NCBI GenBank assembly: GCA_000827325.1
Contig: KN832874.1
Span: forward strand, 466,067-530,066
Length of the DNA stretch: 64,000 bases
Source of the DNA: Oidiodendron maius Zn
Lineage: Eukaryota > Ascomycota > Leotiomycetes > Myxotrichaceae
Direction: 5' to 3'
In this document: in pieces, positions 1 to 11,457 of the stretch
Layout of the letters: each line of letters starts with the position of its first letter
Numbering within the stretch: position 1 is the stretch's first letter
Notes under the pieces: model-generated
Database searches by the model: none
Seen by the model: only the letters and a program-made list of their open reading frames with translations
Told to the model about the DNA's origin: nothing
Made by a program: the position numbers and the translations under genes

Positions 1-1
1 T

Positions 2-415
2 TGTTTTACTGGTTAATTGATGTAGCCTGTTATTAATGCATATAGGTTATATCAATTATATCAGGTTCAATTAGGGGGGAAGCCCTTTAGCCACCTTGAG
101 TTCAGGGTTCAATTAATCAATAGGTTACTTGAATACTCTATACAGGCAAAGCTCCAATATCTTCGGACTAATCTAGGGGGCCAGCGACTATTTAGTCCTG
201 AATTTCAACATATACACTACTGGATTAAGCGTCCAAAGGCTGATAATTGTAGGTGGTGTTTATATGAATTACAGCGCCAGAAGGTATTAAATAAGGGTGC
301 GATATCAAAGGCTAGGCCAAAGCGATCAAGAGGAGGGTGTGTATTTTGTAAGGTAGCCTTATGCGCTGAGGGGGAGTGTTGGAGCATGTATCATTCAAAT
401 AATGCTAATTACTAG
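2..415 (+). pseudogene. piggyBac-like transposase, C-terminal relic
   Basis: Frame 2 is open from 26 to the TAG at 413-415, with in-frame stops at 14-16 and 23-25. The readable part of about 130 residues has a segment NAYRLYQ...LGGKPFSHLEFR, which resembles the end of the DDE domain of fungal piggyBac (DDE_Tnp_1_7) transposases. It is followed by a cysteine cluster: CRWC, then CVFCKVALC, then CWSMYH. This C-x2-C...C-x2-C-x4-C...H pattern is the C-terminal zinc finger known in piggyBac transposases. The N-terminal and catalytic part lies outside the window or is lost. The two stops and AT-rich surroundings indicate a dead copy. The family call rests on the zinc-finger pattern and is fairly sure; activity is excluded for this frame. 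Confidence 0.7.
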
Positions 416-1914
416 TAAATTATTATGTAAAGGTCATTGAGGCTGTGCTGTAATCTCGGCTCTAACTGGTTGAATACACCCCTGCTAGTTGTGGTTTTTC
501 ATACCGGACGAGGGGATACCAGCCGCAAAAGTTTACCTGATATACGAACGGGAGAATGTGCAGTGCGAGAACCAACCTCCCAACCCCGCCTCTCGGTCAA
601 GTGACAACCGCATGGTGCTAGGATGCCCTGATATACTTGTACCTTCGCATGCCTCCACTTGATAATCCCTACCGCCTGGTACAGTGCTACTGGCACGGCA
701 AAGTAGTTCCTGAAGAGTAAGTAATTTACACACGCAGGTTGTTTCTCCGGGCAGTGGCGCGCCAATCAAAGCCCCGGGTGCATCGGAAGGTCCGACGCCT
801 CCGGAATGTCGTAAGGGGCGGGAAAGATGGGGGTGGGCAGTTCAAGTGCCGGGTGGTGGTACAATGCTGCGCAGAGACGGGGGGCAGAAAAATGTACTGT
901 ATAAGATCATGAAATAGGGGGATTGGCAGGAATGCTTCGATAGAAATTAGTAGCTATTTTCTTCGGTTGAGAAGCTTTGATAGGCTGCACACGGAGGTAT
1001 TAGAAAGGCCGTGATGACCCAGGCACCCTATTACCTGTACGACAGATGCAGAACTACTCGCCATCAACGGTGCTACCGTACGTACGCCAAGTCACTCCGC
1101 TATCACCAACACAGTAATGTCTCTCCAGCATTGTACCGACGCCGTCCAGCCTCCCTGGCAACCCCGCACGGGGCAGACGCGCCAATCACCCATAGAACAA
1201 CAACAGAAGAGCAGGATCGCCATGCTGATCGGAGATGGAATACAGTGAAGGCGACAATGAGACAATGAACCACGAGAATACGAAAGTGTGATGGTGGTGG
1301 AAGAATGATGATCACAGTCTAGCAGTTTGACAGCTTGGCGTACATCAGTACCTGTCCTCCACGTTCTCGAGGACCTGCCAATCTTAATTTTTATATCAAT
1401 CCTCTATATGTCGGCAAGAAGAATAATATTAATCTCGGCACAGTTATTCCACCCTCCTGGCTGAGGGACCCTGTACACTTCAAATCCTTCCCCGGGACCG
1501 AACCTTCTGTAGTCGGCCCCCAGATTACTAGGATCCGGTGGATACCTTTCTTCTATCATTCGGGCCAAACAAAGCTTGGCCGACCCGTCATCTGCCTGGT
1601 TGCGCCTGCTCCAAGACACAATGGCGATCGGCGTTCCTGGGGCCTCTTGTCAGATGGGGATGCGCAGGAACTCCTTCCCTCTTGGCTCGAGTGCATGCGG
1701 GGAGAGCTGAGGCGCCCTGGATTGCTTGCTTGCGGAGAGGCAGCTACGGAGCAGTACTTAAAGCTCCATTGCTGCCCTCTGCTGCGCGCTGTTCCGAGCG
1801 CCCATCTGTCCTGGACGTGACTTTATCCTGCGAAGCTTCTCCTTGCCGTGCGGAAGTCAAGCCAAGTGCCATTGACACTCATTGAAGCTTGAACCCAGCT
1901 CAGCTCAGCTCGCC
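416..1914. other. Intergenic: relic edge and 5' region of the epimerase gene
   Basis: No gene is seen. The open frames here (for example a 161-codon one at 1335-1820) show no domain and end in ordinary stops without splice partners. The last few hundred bases are probably promoter and leader of the aldose 1-epimerase gene. Confidence 0.5.
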
Positions 1915-3383
1915 ATGTTCTGGAGAAGCTCGTCGCTCGCCCTCGCGGCACTTGCTGCGCTCTCTGAAGCTCGGCCCCAGATCCCCGGCGAGGTGCTCAC
2001 CGGCACCGTGGGCAACGCCACGATTGCCGGCAACTCGCACCTGCCTGGGCCCGACGGCAAGTACACCATCGCGGGCAAGGGAATCCGCGCCAATTTCGTG
2101 CCCTACGGCGCCTCCATCTCGAATCTGTTTATCAATGACACTTCTGGCTGCGAGCGCGATATCATCGGCGGCTGGGACAATGCGACTTACTACACCGAAG
2201 ACAGGCAGCACCCGCACTTTGGCGGTGTTCCCGGCCGGTATGCAAACCGCATTAAGAACTCCAGCTTCGTGATCGACGGCGAGACGTATCACGTCCTTCC
2301 TAATGAGAATCCCGAGCCCGGATCCCCCAATGGCGTGGATACGCTACACGGTGGCCCCGACGGCTGGGACTGGCGCAACTGGACGGTCGTGGCACACACC
2401 GCAAGCAGCATCACCTTCAGCATCACGGATCCCGATGGAGATCAAGGATTTCCAGGTGAAGTGGTGAGCTATGTCACGTATTCCCTTGGCGACATGACCT
2501 GGGACTTCAAGATGATTGCTATTGCCACCGAGAAGAAGACGCCCATCATGCTGAGCTCGCACGTGAGTTACCCGCTACCCCCCATTTCTCCCGGAGACTC
2601 CTTTATTCCATCTCTCCTACACTGAGCTGAAAATTTCCATTGCTAATATAAAATCGCAGACATACTGGAACCTCGACGGCTGGGCCAACCCAGACACCCC
2701 CTTGGCCTTGAACCACTCTCTCTGGCTGCCCTATGGTGGCCAGCGCGTGGCCACCGACACTATCCTCATCCCTACGGGTGACATCTCTGCTGACCTTCCC
2801 GGGTCCGTCAACGACTTCTGGTCCACGCCCAAGCAGATCGGTGCCAACTTTACCAACCCAGATCTGCTCGGTAACTGCGGCGAGGGGTGTACTGGCTATG
2901 ATACTTGCTACCTGACGAACCGCGAAGAGCCGTACGATTGGCGCGAGAGCGGTCCCGTGGCGAGATTGAGGAGCGCATGGAGCGGAATCCAAGTAGACGT
3001 GTATACGGATCAGGAGGCGTTCCAGGTTTATTCCTGCGGTGGACAGAATGGTAAGATCAGTCTCTTTTCCTTGCCCCATGCCATTAATCTCCCACATCTC
3101 CATCCCCCATGATCCAGATTGATATTAACGTCCCACAGGCTCCGTTGCCCTGAAATCCACCCAGGGCCTTCACGGCGTCGCCGACCGCCCGCGCGTGATT
3201 GAGCAGTACGGCTGCATCGTCATGGAGGTCGAGGATTGGATCGATGCCATTAACCAGCCTGAATGGGGCCGGCTCGATCGCCAGATCTACGGCCCAGAAT
3301 CGGACCCATATGTCCTGCAAGCGAGCTATAAATTTAGTCTGAACAATACTGCTGTTGGCCTTTTGGGTCCCGGTAGTGGGTAG
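1915..3383 (+). CDS. Secreted aldose 1-epimerase (mutarotase)
   Basis: Three exons, 1915-2562, 2660-3050 and 3139-3383, give 427 residues. Introns start GTGAGT and GTAAGA and end CAG; branch-like CTAAT and TTAAC lie before the acceptors. The first ATG is at 1915; the frame is open upstream but has no earlier ATG. Aldose 1-epimerases (GalM type) interconvert alpha and beta anomers of sugars such as glucose and galactose. Family motifs visible are GGVPGRYANRI, the LHGG loop with the catalytic histidine, TYWNLDGW (usually YFNL) and a C-terminal VEDWIDAINQPEW. A hydrophobic start (LALAALAAL) followed by EARP looks like a cleaved signal peptide of about 19 residues, and several N-x-S/T sites fit a secreted protein. 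The family is clear; the true sugar substrate is not. Confidence 0.9.
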
Positions 3384-5214
3384 ATTTGTCGAGATATATA
3401 GCCAGAGGATGAGAGGGAAGGAAGGAGAGGAAAGACGTTATATACGTAATGCTAGTTTTAGGTCTGAATGCAGGACGGACTGAGGGATATGGAATTAATA
3501 TCATGATTATGCCGTAATTTTGCAACACGTCTGTGAAGCGTTGGACTTTGCGACGAATGATCTCCCAGATATATTGCAGAGTTTGCCATTCTACTTCTGG
3601 GTGAAGAGTTAAGCGAGCCCCTGAATGATTTTACGCCATGTAGATACCATTACACATTGTCCTTCGGGAATACGCCAGATGAAATGAACATCACGACAAC
3701 GACAGTATCATTCTGCGAGCCTATTGATGAGCAAGAAACTGAGGGCATGTTGGCTACGGAACCTTCTGGATGCCTGCTACCCTCGATTTTGAGGCTGCCA
3801 ATCTACCCTTCCCTAACTACATCCTCACAATGTCCCCATGCGCCCCTATATCGTTCCTCCACTAGCAACACGATGTACTCCTCATCATCTACTAAGAATA
3901 CGGACAACCTACGCGCAACTGGAATCAGAGAAGCAGCATCACCTTTAGAACACATCATAATTCATGGCTGTATACTGGCGAACACGGCCTCCTCCGTTCC
4001 GAAGGACGTCCAAGAATAATTCGCGGAATGATAATTTTTATTTATTTATCACCATAGATGAAATTTCGCTGTTGCCTGCTTTTTCGTTTCACATTTCATT
4101 GTCATCATGCCACCTATTTTCAAGAGCTAGCGCAAATTGATTTTTTTTTGTCAAGCCCTATGAAAAGAGAGGGTTTAGCCTCCGGACTTACTGTACAGTA
4201 TATATTGTAGATCTATATAGGTCTGACTAGCAAGTGGTACTAGCGGCAGTAGGGGCAGTAGGGGTGGTAGTGGCAAGGGCGGGGGCCAGGATGACGAGGA
4301 GAGGAATATTATTAAAGGGTGAAAAAGAAGGGGGGGAGGGGGTTTAAATACTACTACGCGTGGTCCTACTTCCCATATTTACCAAGTTACTACTACATTG
4401 CCTTGATACTATTACGCATCGATGCAACAAGCCTACTTATATACTTCTCGTCCTAGTGCTTCTTTTCTAATGGTACTAGGGTAAATGCCCATATTAATTA
4501 TCCCGCCTATTTGATGACTATATACTAGAGGCAATTAGTTTTATATTTATATATACTTAGGGGAATATGTACAGGGTTTAGTATAATAGGGTGGTGGGAA
4601 TTTATTGTTTGCGTCTAGGCCTCTAATCTAAGCCTTCTTCATCACTGGGACAAAAGAAGCCTTCATCTAGAAAGGCTATCTAATAGATATCAAAGTCTGG
4701 ATTTACAGCGATTGTTTGGTCTAAATCGAGCGGGTTGTTTGGCTCACGAGGAGCGTGGGCAGCATTCTCCTGATGAATAAAGACACCTGAGGTGGTAACC
4801 ATCCAGCGTTCCCGTTCCCTGGATGTCGTCGCTAGCCTTCGCAGTAGTTAGCAACCACATGCCAGATAGAGACATGACGGGTTACAAACTCAGTAAACGT
4901 CTTAACCTCGCACTCGTGTTGCGAGCCAAGCCGCAGGACACTTCGTCTTTCTAATTTGTGCCGTGCCTGTCGAGACCCAAAAGAGGTGGACACGCAGCGC
5001 ACTCGGGGCGTCCCCCTTTGAGGTCTCCGCACCTTCGAACCTGTCAACAATCTGTGGGCAAGCCATCTGAAAAGAAGCAAGGTGAAAGGATTGGAAGAGA
5101 AATACACATTGAAATTGCAACGGAATTACCCGAAATATATATATATATATATATAAATTGAATGCCAATACCAACGGCCTGGGGGTAATTACGGCCATGC
5201 TAATAGATTGCCGG
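3384..5214. other. Gene-free, partly AT-rich stretch
   Basis: No gene is supported. The 120-codon frame at 3657-4019 has a non-ATG start and no recognisable domain. The part from about 4150 to 4790 is AT-rich. On the minus strand, 4790-4600 reads like decayed coding sequence (PREPNNPLDLDQTIAV, then DEGFFCPSDEEG) with several stops, probably old mobile-element debris that I cannot assign. A G-rich tract lies at 4230-4290. Confidence 0.4.
5135..5154. repeat. (AT)n microsatellite
   Basis: Ten AT units in a row in the intergenic region upstream of the glutamine-synthetase-like gene. No function is implied. Confidence 0.9.
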
Positions 5215-5439
5215 TATCCCTCGGGCGGGTGCCAAGAACCTTCGCTTAGCAGATGGTTTTCACCAATAAAATCTGATGCTCTGATACTAACGCCCCAGTA
5301 ATTACTGTAAGAGGGAATATTCACGAGCGTAAATCGTCTATTCGGGACTAGCGCCTATATAACACACCACTTTGAAGGCGAGAGCCAATAACTGTACGAT
5401 GGCTGCTAAGCGAAGGTTCTTGGCACCAGCTGAGGGATA
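5215..5439. repeat. Foldback inverted repeat, about 38-bp arms
   Basis: The arm at 5228-5252 is the exact reverse complement of 5403-5427 (25 of 25 bases). The match extends outward, with one gap and a few mismatches, through TATCCCTC at 5215-5222 and GAGGGATA at 5432-5439. The spacer is about 150 bp, has no open frame, and holds a TATATAA-like string near 5355. It could be the ends of a MITE-like element or a structured element in the promoter of the gene at 5690. I see no clear target-site duplication. Confidence 0.75.
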
Positions 5440-5689
5440 GTCGATCGAAAAACTTGTGAAAGAGCACTACTCGACATTCGACAGGACTGGCTAGGGCCTA
5501 TTTAATTTGGTTTAGAACAACGGATCCTTCCGGCTGATATCAGCTGACGAGGGACTGAGTGACTTACCATCCAACTAGCCCCAATGTATTTCGAATATAT
5601 ATTTCTGCGGCGCTTTTGCAACATCGTTCCTTATATGCACATTTACTAATTTTGCTATATTGGAGAATGGGAGTAAACGAAAATTCAAC

Positions 5690-7096
5690 ATGCCTCCACA
5701 AGTTGATTCGTCGTTGCTTTCGGTGTTCTTGGAATCCAATCCTGGAGTCAAGTTCATACACTATCAATTTGTTGATCTCGGCGGTGTCCTGCGAGAAATG
5801 ATCGTGGTGGCTGCCGAAGCCATGGTTCATGCGTCAGAAAACAAGCCACATAATGTTGGCTGCGTTCCGCTACGGATGCTTCCCAATGGCCATTTCTCGC
5901 CTCGATTCGTTGGTGTTGGCAAAGAATATCTCTGGCCGGATTGGAGTAGTCTTCGACTGGCAAGATTTATAGGAAACGGGAAAACTCATGCACTTGTTAT
6001 GTGTTTTGTTGACGAAGGTATGGCTGCGGGAAATGTCTATACGGGAACAATATCATGCCCACGAAGTATTCTCAAGCGTGCTATGGAGAGTGCCAAATCC
6101 GATGGCCTGGAATTCTTGATTGGGTTTGAAACAGAGTTCGTACTCCTAGACAAAACAAGGAGCGATCTCGAGCCCACTGGCATCACAGCACCAACATCTT
6201 GGTGTGTGGCCGCAGCCATGCAACACGATGGTGTAAGTGAGTGCATCGAAGAGATTGCGACTTGCATTTTGGACAGCGGAATTAAATTGCTTGCCTTTCA
6301 TTCTGAAGGCGGAGTAGGGGCGTATGAGTTTGTTACTGCACCAACAAGCACCATGGAAGCAATCGACGAGCAGATCTATATCCGACAGGCAATCCAGACC
6401 ATCTCTCGAAGATGTGGATTCCGAGCAACTCTTTACCCCGCTCCATTTGGAGCTGGTTCGACTAATGGTGCTCACTGCCATCTGTCAATCAACAACCCAA
6501 CTGTTGAATTGGCTAATAATTTCCTGGCTGGTGTTCTCGAGAGACTTCCCGCACTCTGTGCTTTCACTCTACCGGTGCATGACAGTTATTATCGAGTTTC
6601 AGAGCTGAAGGGCCAAACGGGAAAATGGGTTGCTTGGGGAACTGAGAACAAAGACCTCCCTATTCGTGGTATCCTCAATCGTGTAGGATACTGGGAGTTT
6701 CGCTCCGCTGACTACACCGCGAACACGTATCTCCAGCTAGCAGCGTGGCTAACAGCGGGCCACCTTGGTGTCCAAGAAAAGATAAAGCTGCGCTGGAAAG
6801 ATTGCGATGGTTAGCCAAGTTGTTTCCGTGCAGTGTTACAGCCTGCTGACTTGCTGGCAGTTCTCTTGGCTTTCTGTACCGCAGAGCAGATTGCAGCGTT
6901 AGAGGTTGACACGTTGATGCCGGCGTCCCTTGGGGAGTCTCTTAAGGCTTTACAGCAAGCAATTGATGAGAGGAAACTTTTGCCGTTGGGTGAAGAATTC
7001 CTCAATGAATTTATTGTACACAAGAGGGCCGAGGACGAGATTTTTACTAAAATGCCAGAGCTTGAAAGGAGACAACTCTTTACCACAATATGGTGA
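5690..7096 (+). CDS. Glutamine-synthetase-like enzyme (FluG/GS-I catalytic domain)
   Basis: Proposed exons are 5690-6809 and 6861-7096, giving 451 residues. The start is the first ATG in the frame. Without splicing the frame stops at TAG 6812-6814. A 51-nt intron (GTTAGC donor, TGCTGAC branch site 11 nt before GCAG) removes that stop in phase, and the protein then runs on through MPASL and the ERR tail typical of the family. Metal and substrate motifs of the glutamine synthetase fold are visible: FETEF, the glutamate-containing HSEGGVGAYEF, NGAHCHLSI, and WEFRSADYTANTYLQLAA, which stands where GS-I has ERR-PD-SANPYLALA. The length fits stand-alone fungal GS-like proteins, which act on varied amines or are uncharacterised. 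It is not the ordinary cytosolic eukaryotic glutamine synthetase (GS-II, about 360 residues), so the substrate is unknown. A decayed gene with a nonsense mutation is the alternative. Confidence 0.8.
6810..6860 (+). other. 51-nt intron removing an in-frame TAG
   Basis: GTTAGC...TGCTGACTTGCTGGCAG, length a multiple of three, with the TAG at its third to fifth bases. The same GTTAGC donor is used confidently in the neighbouring glucosyltransferase gene (8173), so this donor form is in use in the genome. Confidence 0.75.
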
Positions 7097-7795
7097 AGGA
7101 TATAAGCATCTAATTACAGGAAAGGCTCATTTGGTAAGTTTCGAAAAAAAAAGAAAAAAGAATTTTCTGTCATAGAAGTCAATTTGAGAAGCATAGTATG
7201 TAGATGAAGATTCACAGTCCACAAACAAGTTACTTTTATCCACTTTAACGGAGCAGCGTGACTTGAATGTCATTCAGAATATTACTGTCGAGGTGGGCGT
7301 TTTTGCAGAAAAGCGAGAAGTGAGTGACGCTGGGATCGTGGACCTATTAGGAGGTACCTCGCTGGAGTGGTCGCCCATTGCTTCAATTACGGGGTTAGGA
7401 TTTTGGAAATAGGACGGCTGGGTTCGCACCTCGCGGTACTACTATGCCGACGACAAGGACAAGGACGAAGATGGAGATGGATCCTTTGGTACGCCGCGAG
7501 ACGTTGTCATGGTTGCCCAAGTTGGTTCCTCTCAGCTCTTTTTATTCGGAAAGTGATTTCCATCTATCTCTCCTATCCCTTCAGTTATTTTTCTCTTCTT
7601 TTGCGGGTTTGTGGTCAGTTTGCTCTAGCAGTCTAGGGAACTTCTTTTGCTATTGTCATTGAGCCTCCCGGCTCTCCACCACTGGAGTTACCAATTATAG
7701 GCTGCATCCCATTTAATGCTGGGTATATCTCCGTTTCCCCACGTTGGTGGCGTAGCTTAGTCCTGAATTGACCGACAAAAGTTTCTCTAGCATGA
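7097..7795. other. Intergenic between convergent genes
   Basis: It holds the 3' regions of the GS-like gene and of the minus-strand glucosyltransferase, with an A-rich tract at 7144-7161. A short plus-strand run near 7424-7555 reads as acidic coding-like sequence (DDKDKDEDGDG) and ends in a TGA. It may be a gene remnant but cannot be assigned. Confidence 0.4.
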
Positions 7796-10700
7796 TCACG
7801 CCACGAGTTCTTTCCATCTTTTTATGATCTCTTGCCTATCCTCCTCAGTCGTCCGTCTAAACGCCGCCATTCCCTGTTTTAGCCTTACTTCTATAATCTG
7901 TGCTTTTAGATCTTTGTCGGCTCGCTTCTCGATCTGTTTCTCAATGCCTTTGAGGGTGTATCCAGGGAGCCCGAATACGGCGGCCATGGTTTTCAACAAG
8001 AGCCCACCAAAGCCTCTTACAACGCCCTTGCCAAAACCTATTGCACCCTCTTTTTTTGTATCTCGATATGGGTGTGTTACGACGCCGGTGAAGCCGTCAT
8101 ATAAATTTAGGACAAAGCCCTGTGATAATTAATACCAATGTGTGATAAAAGAGATAAGCGAAAGGCAGCTAACCTTTGCAGCTACTTTTACCCCGCTCTG
8201 AAACCCAGTAATATTGTTTCTTCTTCTTACAGTGCGGTCATGGAGAACAAAATTCGGCGCGTTGTGAAATCCGTTGGCGACATTGTAGAAAAGAGCAACC
8301 GGCGCTACAGATCTGTCAGCATCAATCGACCTTATCTGGCCATCTCAAAAAGATACATACCATGCAAGCCAGTCCGCGTCAGAGAGTAAACAAATTGACC
8401 AGTTTCGATGGTGATCTCATATGCCTTTCCATGCTTTTTCTTAGTCTTTTTCCTCCTAGAAGCCAGTTTCGAAACATAAGAGACTTGCATACGCGGACTC
8501 CAAGGATGCATTTTTCTATGTTTTGACCTATTCTTCGTGTCGGGCAGTGTCTCTGATGCCATTCTATAAGCCACCCGCTCAAGGTGCTGTGGTGGATAAG
8601 CCATTGCTGCTTGAACAGGGTTAGGTGGAATTTCTCCTATCAGAATACCCATCTCTGGTTCTGATATTTGCTGCTCGAGATCAATAGACTGAGTAGGGTT
8701 AAGGTCCGGCTTGCTGTGTAAGGTCTCGGAAAGGTCTTTAAGGTAGGTGCTAGTACTGGCCCACGTTTTTATTACCATATCAGAGATGGAGGCAATGAAT
8801 CCTGCAATTGCACTAGTGGCTCCTTCGTCGACGTACCAGTCCTGAAGGCGGTTTCTGCTATTATCAGTACATGAAAGAGAGGTCAGAGGACGGCACAAAA
8901 CATACAATGACAAGTCTGATAGACCTAACAGCCCGTTATCAGCTAATGTCGCAATGGCAAGAGTACTGAGTCTCAAGTTTGTGTTTTTGATCCGCCACAC
9001 AGCTACCTGGTCAGGACAAATTGGACAGCGCATCCTGTTGTAATTTATCGAATGATTGAATGAAGCAGCTGCGGCTTCGCACCCATTCTCATTTGTGATC
9101 TTCTGGCTCATTTCTTTGACCGATGCTTGAATGTCAGATTCAAGTGCCCGAGTGATACTCTCGGCAAGTTTTTCCTCCGTTAGACTCTTATACGGCACGG
9201 GCTCTGGCCCTGCGCCAGCGCGATATATCATCGCGCCCCAGAATGGCTGGTCACCGAAGAATGGAACGACAATTGTTGGCTTGCCCATGGCAATTCCTAT
9301 AGCACTAGTACCTGCACCGCCATGGTGTACGACGCACGATACATACTGGAAGAGCCAATCATGAGGACAATTTCCAAGCAAGAAGATACCCTCCGGAGCT
9401 TGTCCTCCTCCGAGCCCACCCCAGCCTTTCGACACAAGAGCTCTCACACCTGCTCGCTTTACAGCGCCGAAGATCAATTTCGTAAGCGCTTCTGGGTTCT
9501 CGACGACAATTGAGCCGAATCCAATGTAGATCGGGGGCGGCCCTGCTTGTAGGAACTTTACGAGATCCTCAGGTGGCTGATAATTTGGCGCCGCTTTTAG
9601 GAAAGAAAATCCAGTAATATTGATATGTGGCCCCCAGTCCTGAGGCTTGGGTATGAGAGCGGACGACCTAGTGCATTTTAGTATGAGAATAACCAAAGGA
9701 CAACAAATCCATACCAGGTATATGTGAAAGGTACTTTCAACCTGGAGAGCAACATGTGGCCCCACAGGGGACTTATGGCATCCAAGCGGAGGGTTTTCAT
9801 CCGGAAACCGTTGATAACATCACCAAGTCTAACAAAAGTTAGTCACCTTACTGCCAGGGGCAGTAACACTCATACCCTTGCCATGCCAGAAGTTCCATAA
9901 TCATGTACGACATATAATTCGCAATCTTTGGATCCGACTTGTTGCCTTGAAGCGATGCTAATGGATGAGGAAAGTACTGAGTGGGCGACCAGGGCATTCT
10001 GAATGAGATATCAGCATTGGTTGAAACGAAAGGAGTCATAACTAACGTGAACATCATATGAAGCGGAATGCCCAGCTTCTCTGCACAATGGATATGGCCA
10101 TAGCTGGGCGGATTCGCTATTATTGCATCTGCAATAAAGCAGCGATCTGCCTCCTCTACCTGGGCGTCGGCACTTTGCAAGGCCTCCTTTCTGTCCCCTC
10201 CCATCCCATTTCCAGATTCGATACAGCTTCTCCAACAGCCTTCTAGGATGATCGCGAACTCTGCCCGGCGCTTCCCTACATCACCTGCCTTCAAACTTTC
10301 TCTCCCTGGGAGGAGTCCTGGATTCTTCACCATATATGCCATGAGGGAATTTGGATCCCCTCCGATGGAGAAGAACTCCAGACCATTCTCTTCTACGAAG
10401 TCCTTGAATACTGGGTGCGTACATATTCTTACTCGATGTCCATATGGCGGTTTGGTGAGAACTTGTCCAATAGCTATAAATGGTTGCACATCTCCCCGAG
10501 ATCCGACAATGTGGATTGCAATGTTCAGACGCGGGACTCCAGAGTATTTCCCTAGGATATGTTGGACGCTGGCTTCGCAAGTCCGATCCTGCCGCGATTC
10601 TTCTCGCTGCGGAACCGCCCAAGGAGGTTTTCTATGAAGGTGCTGGGATAACTTATGCGACCTGTGAGTGAAATTGATGTTGACCCGACCCTCCCGAGTG

Positions 10701-10831
10701 ACTTGAGCTTCAAGATCCGAGCCGTCCTTTGAGATCTTCAAATTTCCGACATTCTCTGTCGACGGATGAAGGTCCTGTTCAGTTGGGAGGCGATTGAGGC
10801 TGGGCGGTTGTAATCTCCCATTGGTGGCCAT
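7796..10831 (-). CDS. UDP-sugar sterol glucosyltransferase-like protein (GT28/Atg26-type) with Vps13-like C-terminus
   Basis: Seven exons on the minus strand: 10831-10047, 9998-9876, 9828-9715, 9667-8906, 8854-8361, 8304-8174 and 8119-7796, giving 910 residues. All six introns are GT-AG, 47-56 nt, with branch sites such as GACTAAC and GCTGAC. The N-terminal GT28 domain starts at IHIVGSRGDVQPFIA (about residue 105). The UDP-sugar-binding half carries VHHGGAGTSAIGIAMGKP and PFFGDQPFWGAM. Enzymes of this family transfer glucose from UDP-glucose to sterols or other lipids. Unlike Atg26 there is no PH or GRAM domain, so this is a paralogue type. After a basic linker (KLASRRKKTKKKHGK) the last 150 residues have a glycine-rich tail: NVANGFHNAP, YDGFTGVVTHPY, then KKEGAIGFGKGVVRGFGG. 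This tail looks like the C-terminal motif of Vps13-type lipid-transfer proteins. The 8905-8855 intron could use an AG three bases earlier. Confidence 0.87.
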
Positions 10832-11457
10832 CTTTGGTCACCTTTTCTAATCGAGAGGGAGATACAAGAGTTTGAGAAACAAATATACTCCTGGAAAAAG
10901 GCCCTGAAGACCGCGCTCTTGACTTTTCGAGAGACGCGGTTGGAAAGGATAGTAATCACATGTGTGATGTCAGAGCCATTGGGCCAATGCCAGGCTCTAA
11001 TTAGCGTACCTAGATACTATTCCCGTTCTAGACAATCGAAATATTTCAAAATGTAATCCGCCGGCTTACAGGCACGTTCTCCTACTGATCCGAGATCGCT
11101 TCGAGTTGGCAAAGGATTAAAATTTGGTTGCTACGCCGCCTACTTGCTATTGCGGTGGCTTTGGTGGCTAGCTGTCGGGATAGGCTGGATTTCACATGGG
11201 ATGCGATAAAGTAATTCCGCGGGAGCAAAACTTGCACCTGGTGGCAAGGATTTCTTGGCAAGGCACAGGACTAACCCCAACAATCTCTATATCTTCCGGC
11301 AGCATTCTTATCTTGGGGGTTCGCTTTCGTTTAGTGGAGCACTTCGGTACAATTGCATGTCAGTTGCTTGTTTTCTCGTTGCCTCCCCCCTCACCCTAAA
11401 TGCCAGGCGGCCACATACCATCTCCATCGCTACTTCTCCTCGATTGAACCAGCAAGC
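10832..11457. promoter_or_regulatory. Divergent intergenic region
   Basis: It separates the minus-strand glucosyltransferase from the plus-strand DUF2985 gene and so must hold both promoters. No specific binding site can be named. Confidence 0.5.

Noticed and set aside
1335-1820. 161-codon frame upstream of the epimerase gene
   Set aside because: It has a non-ATG start and no known motif, and sits where the promoter and leader of the next gene are expected.
5135-5154. AT repeat as a TATA promoter element
   Set aside because: It is a simple microsatellite about 500 bp from the nearest start codon; no evidence of promoter function.
6812-6814. Programmed readthrough of TAG in the GS-like gene
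   Set aside because: A 51-nt in-phase intron with a good branch site explains the stop better; a 24-nt alternative intron is too short.
10248-10637. 129-codon plus-strand frame inside the glucosyltransferase gene
   Set aside because: Antisense shadow of the GT28 N-terminal exon.
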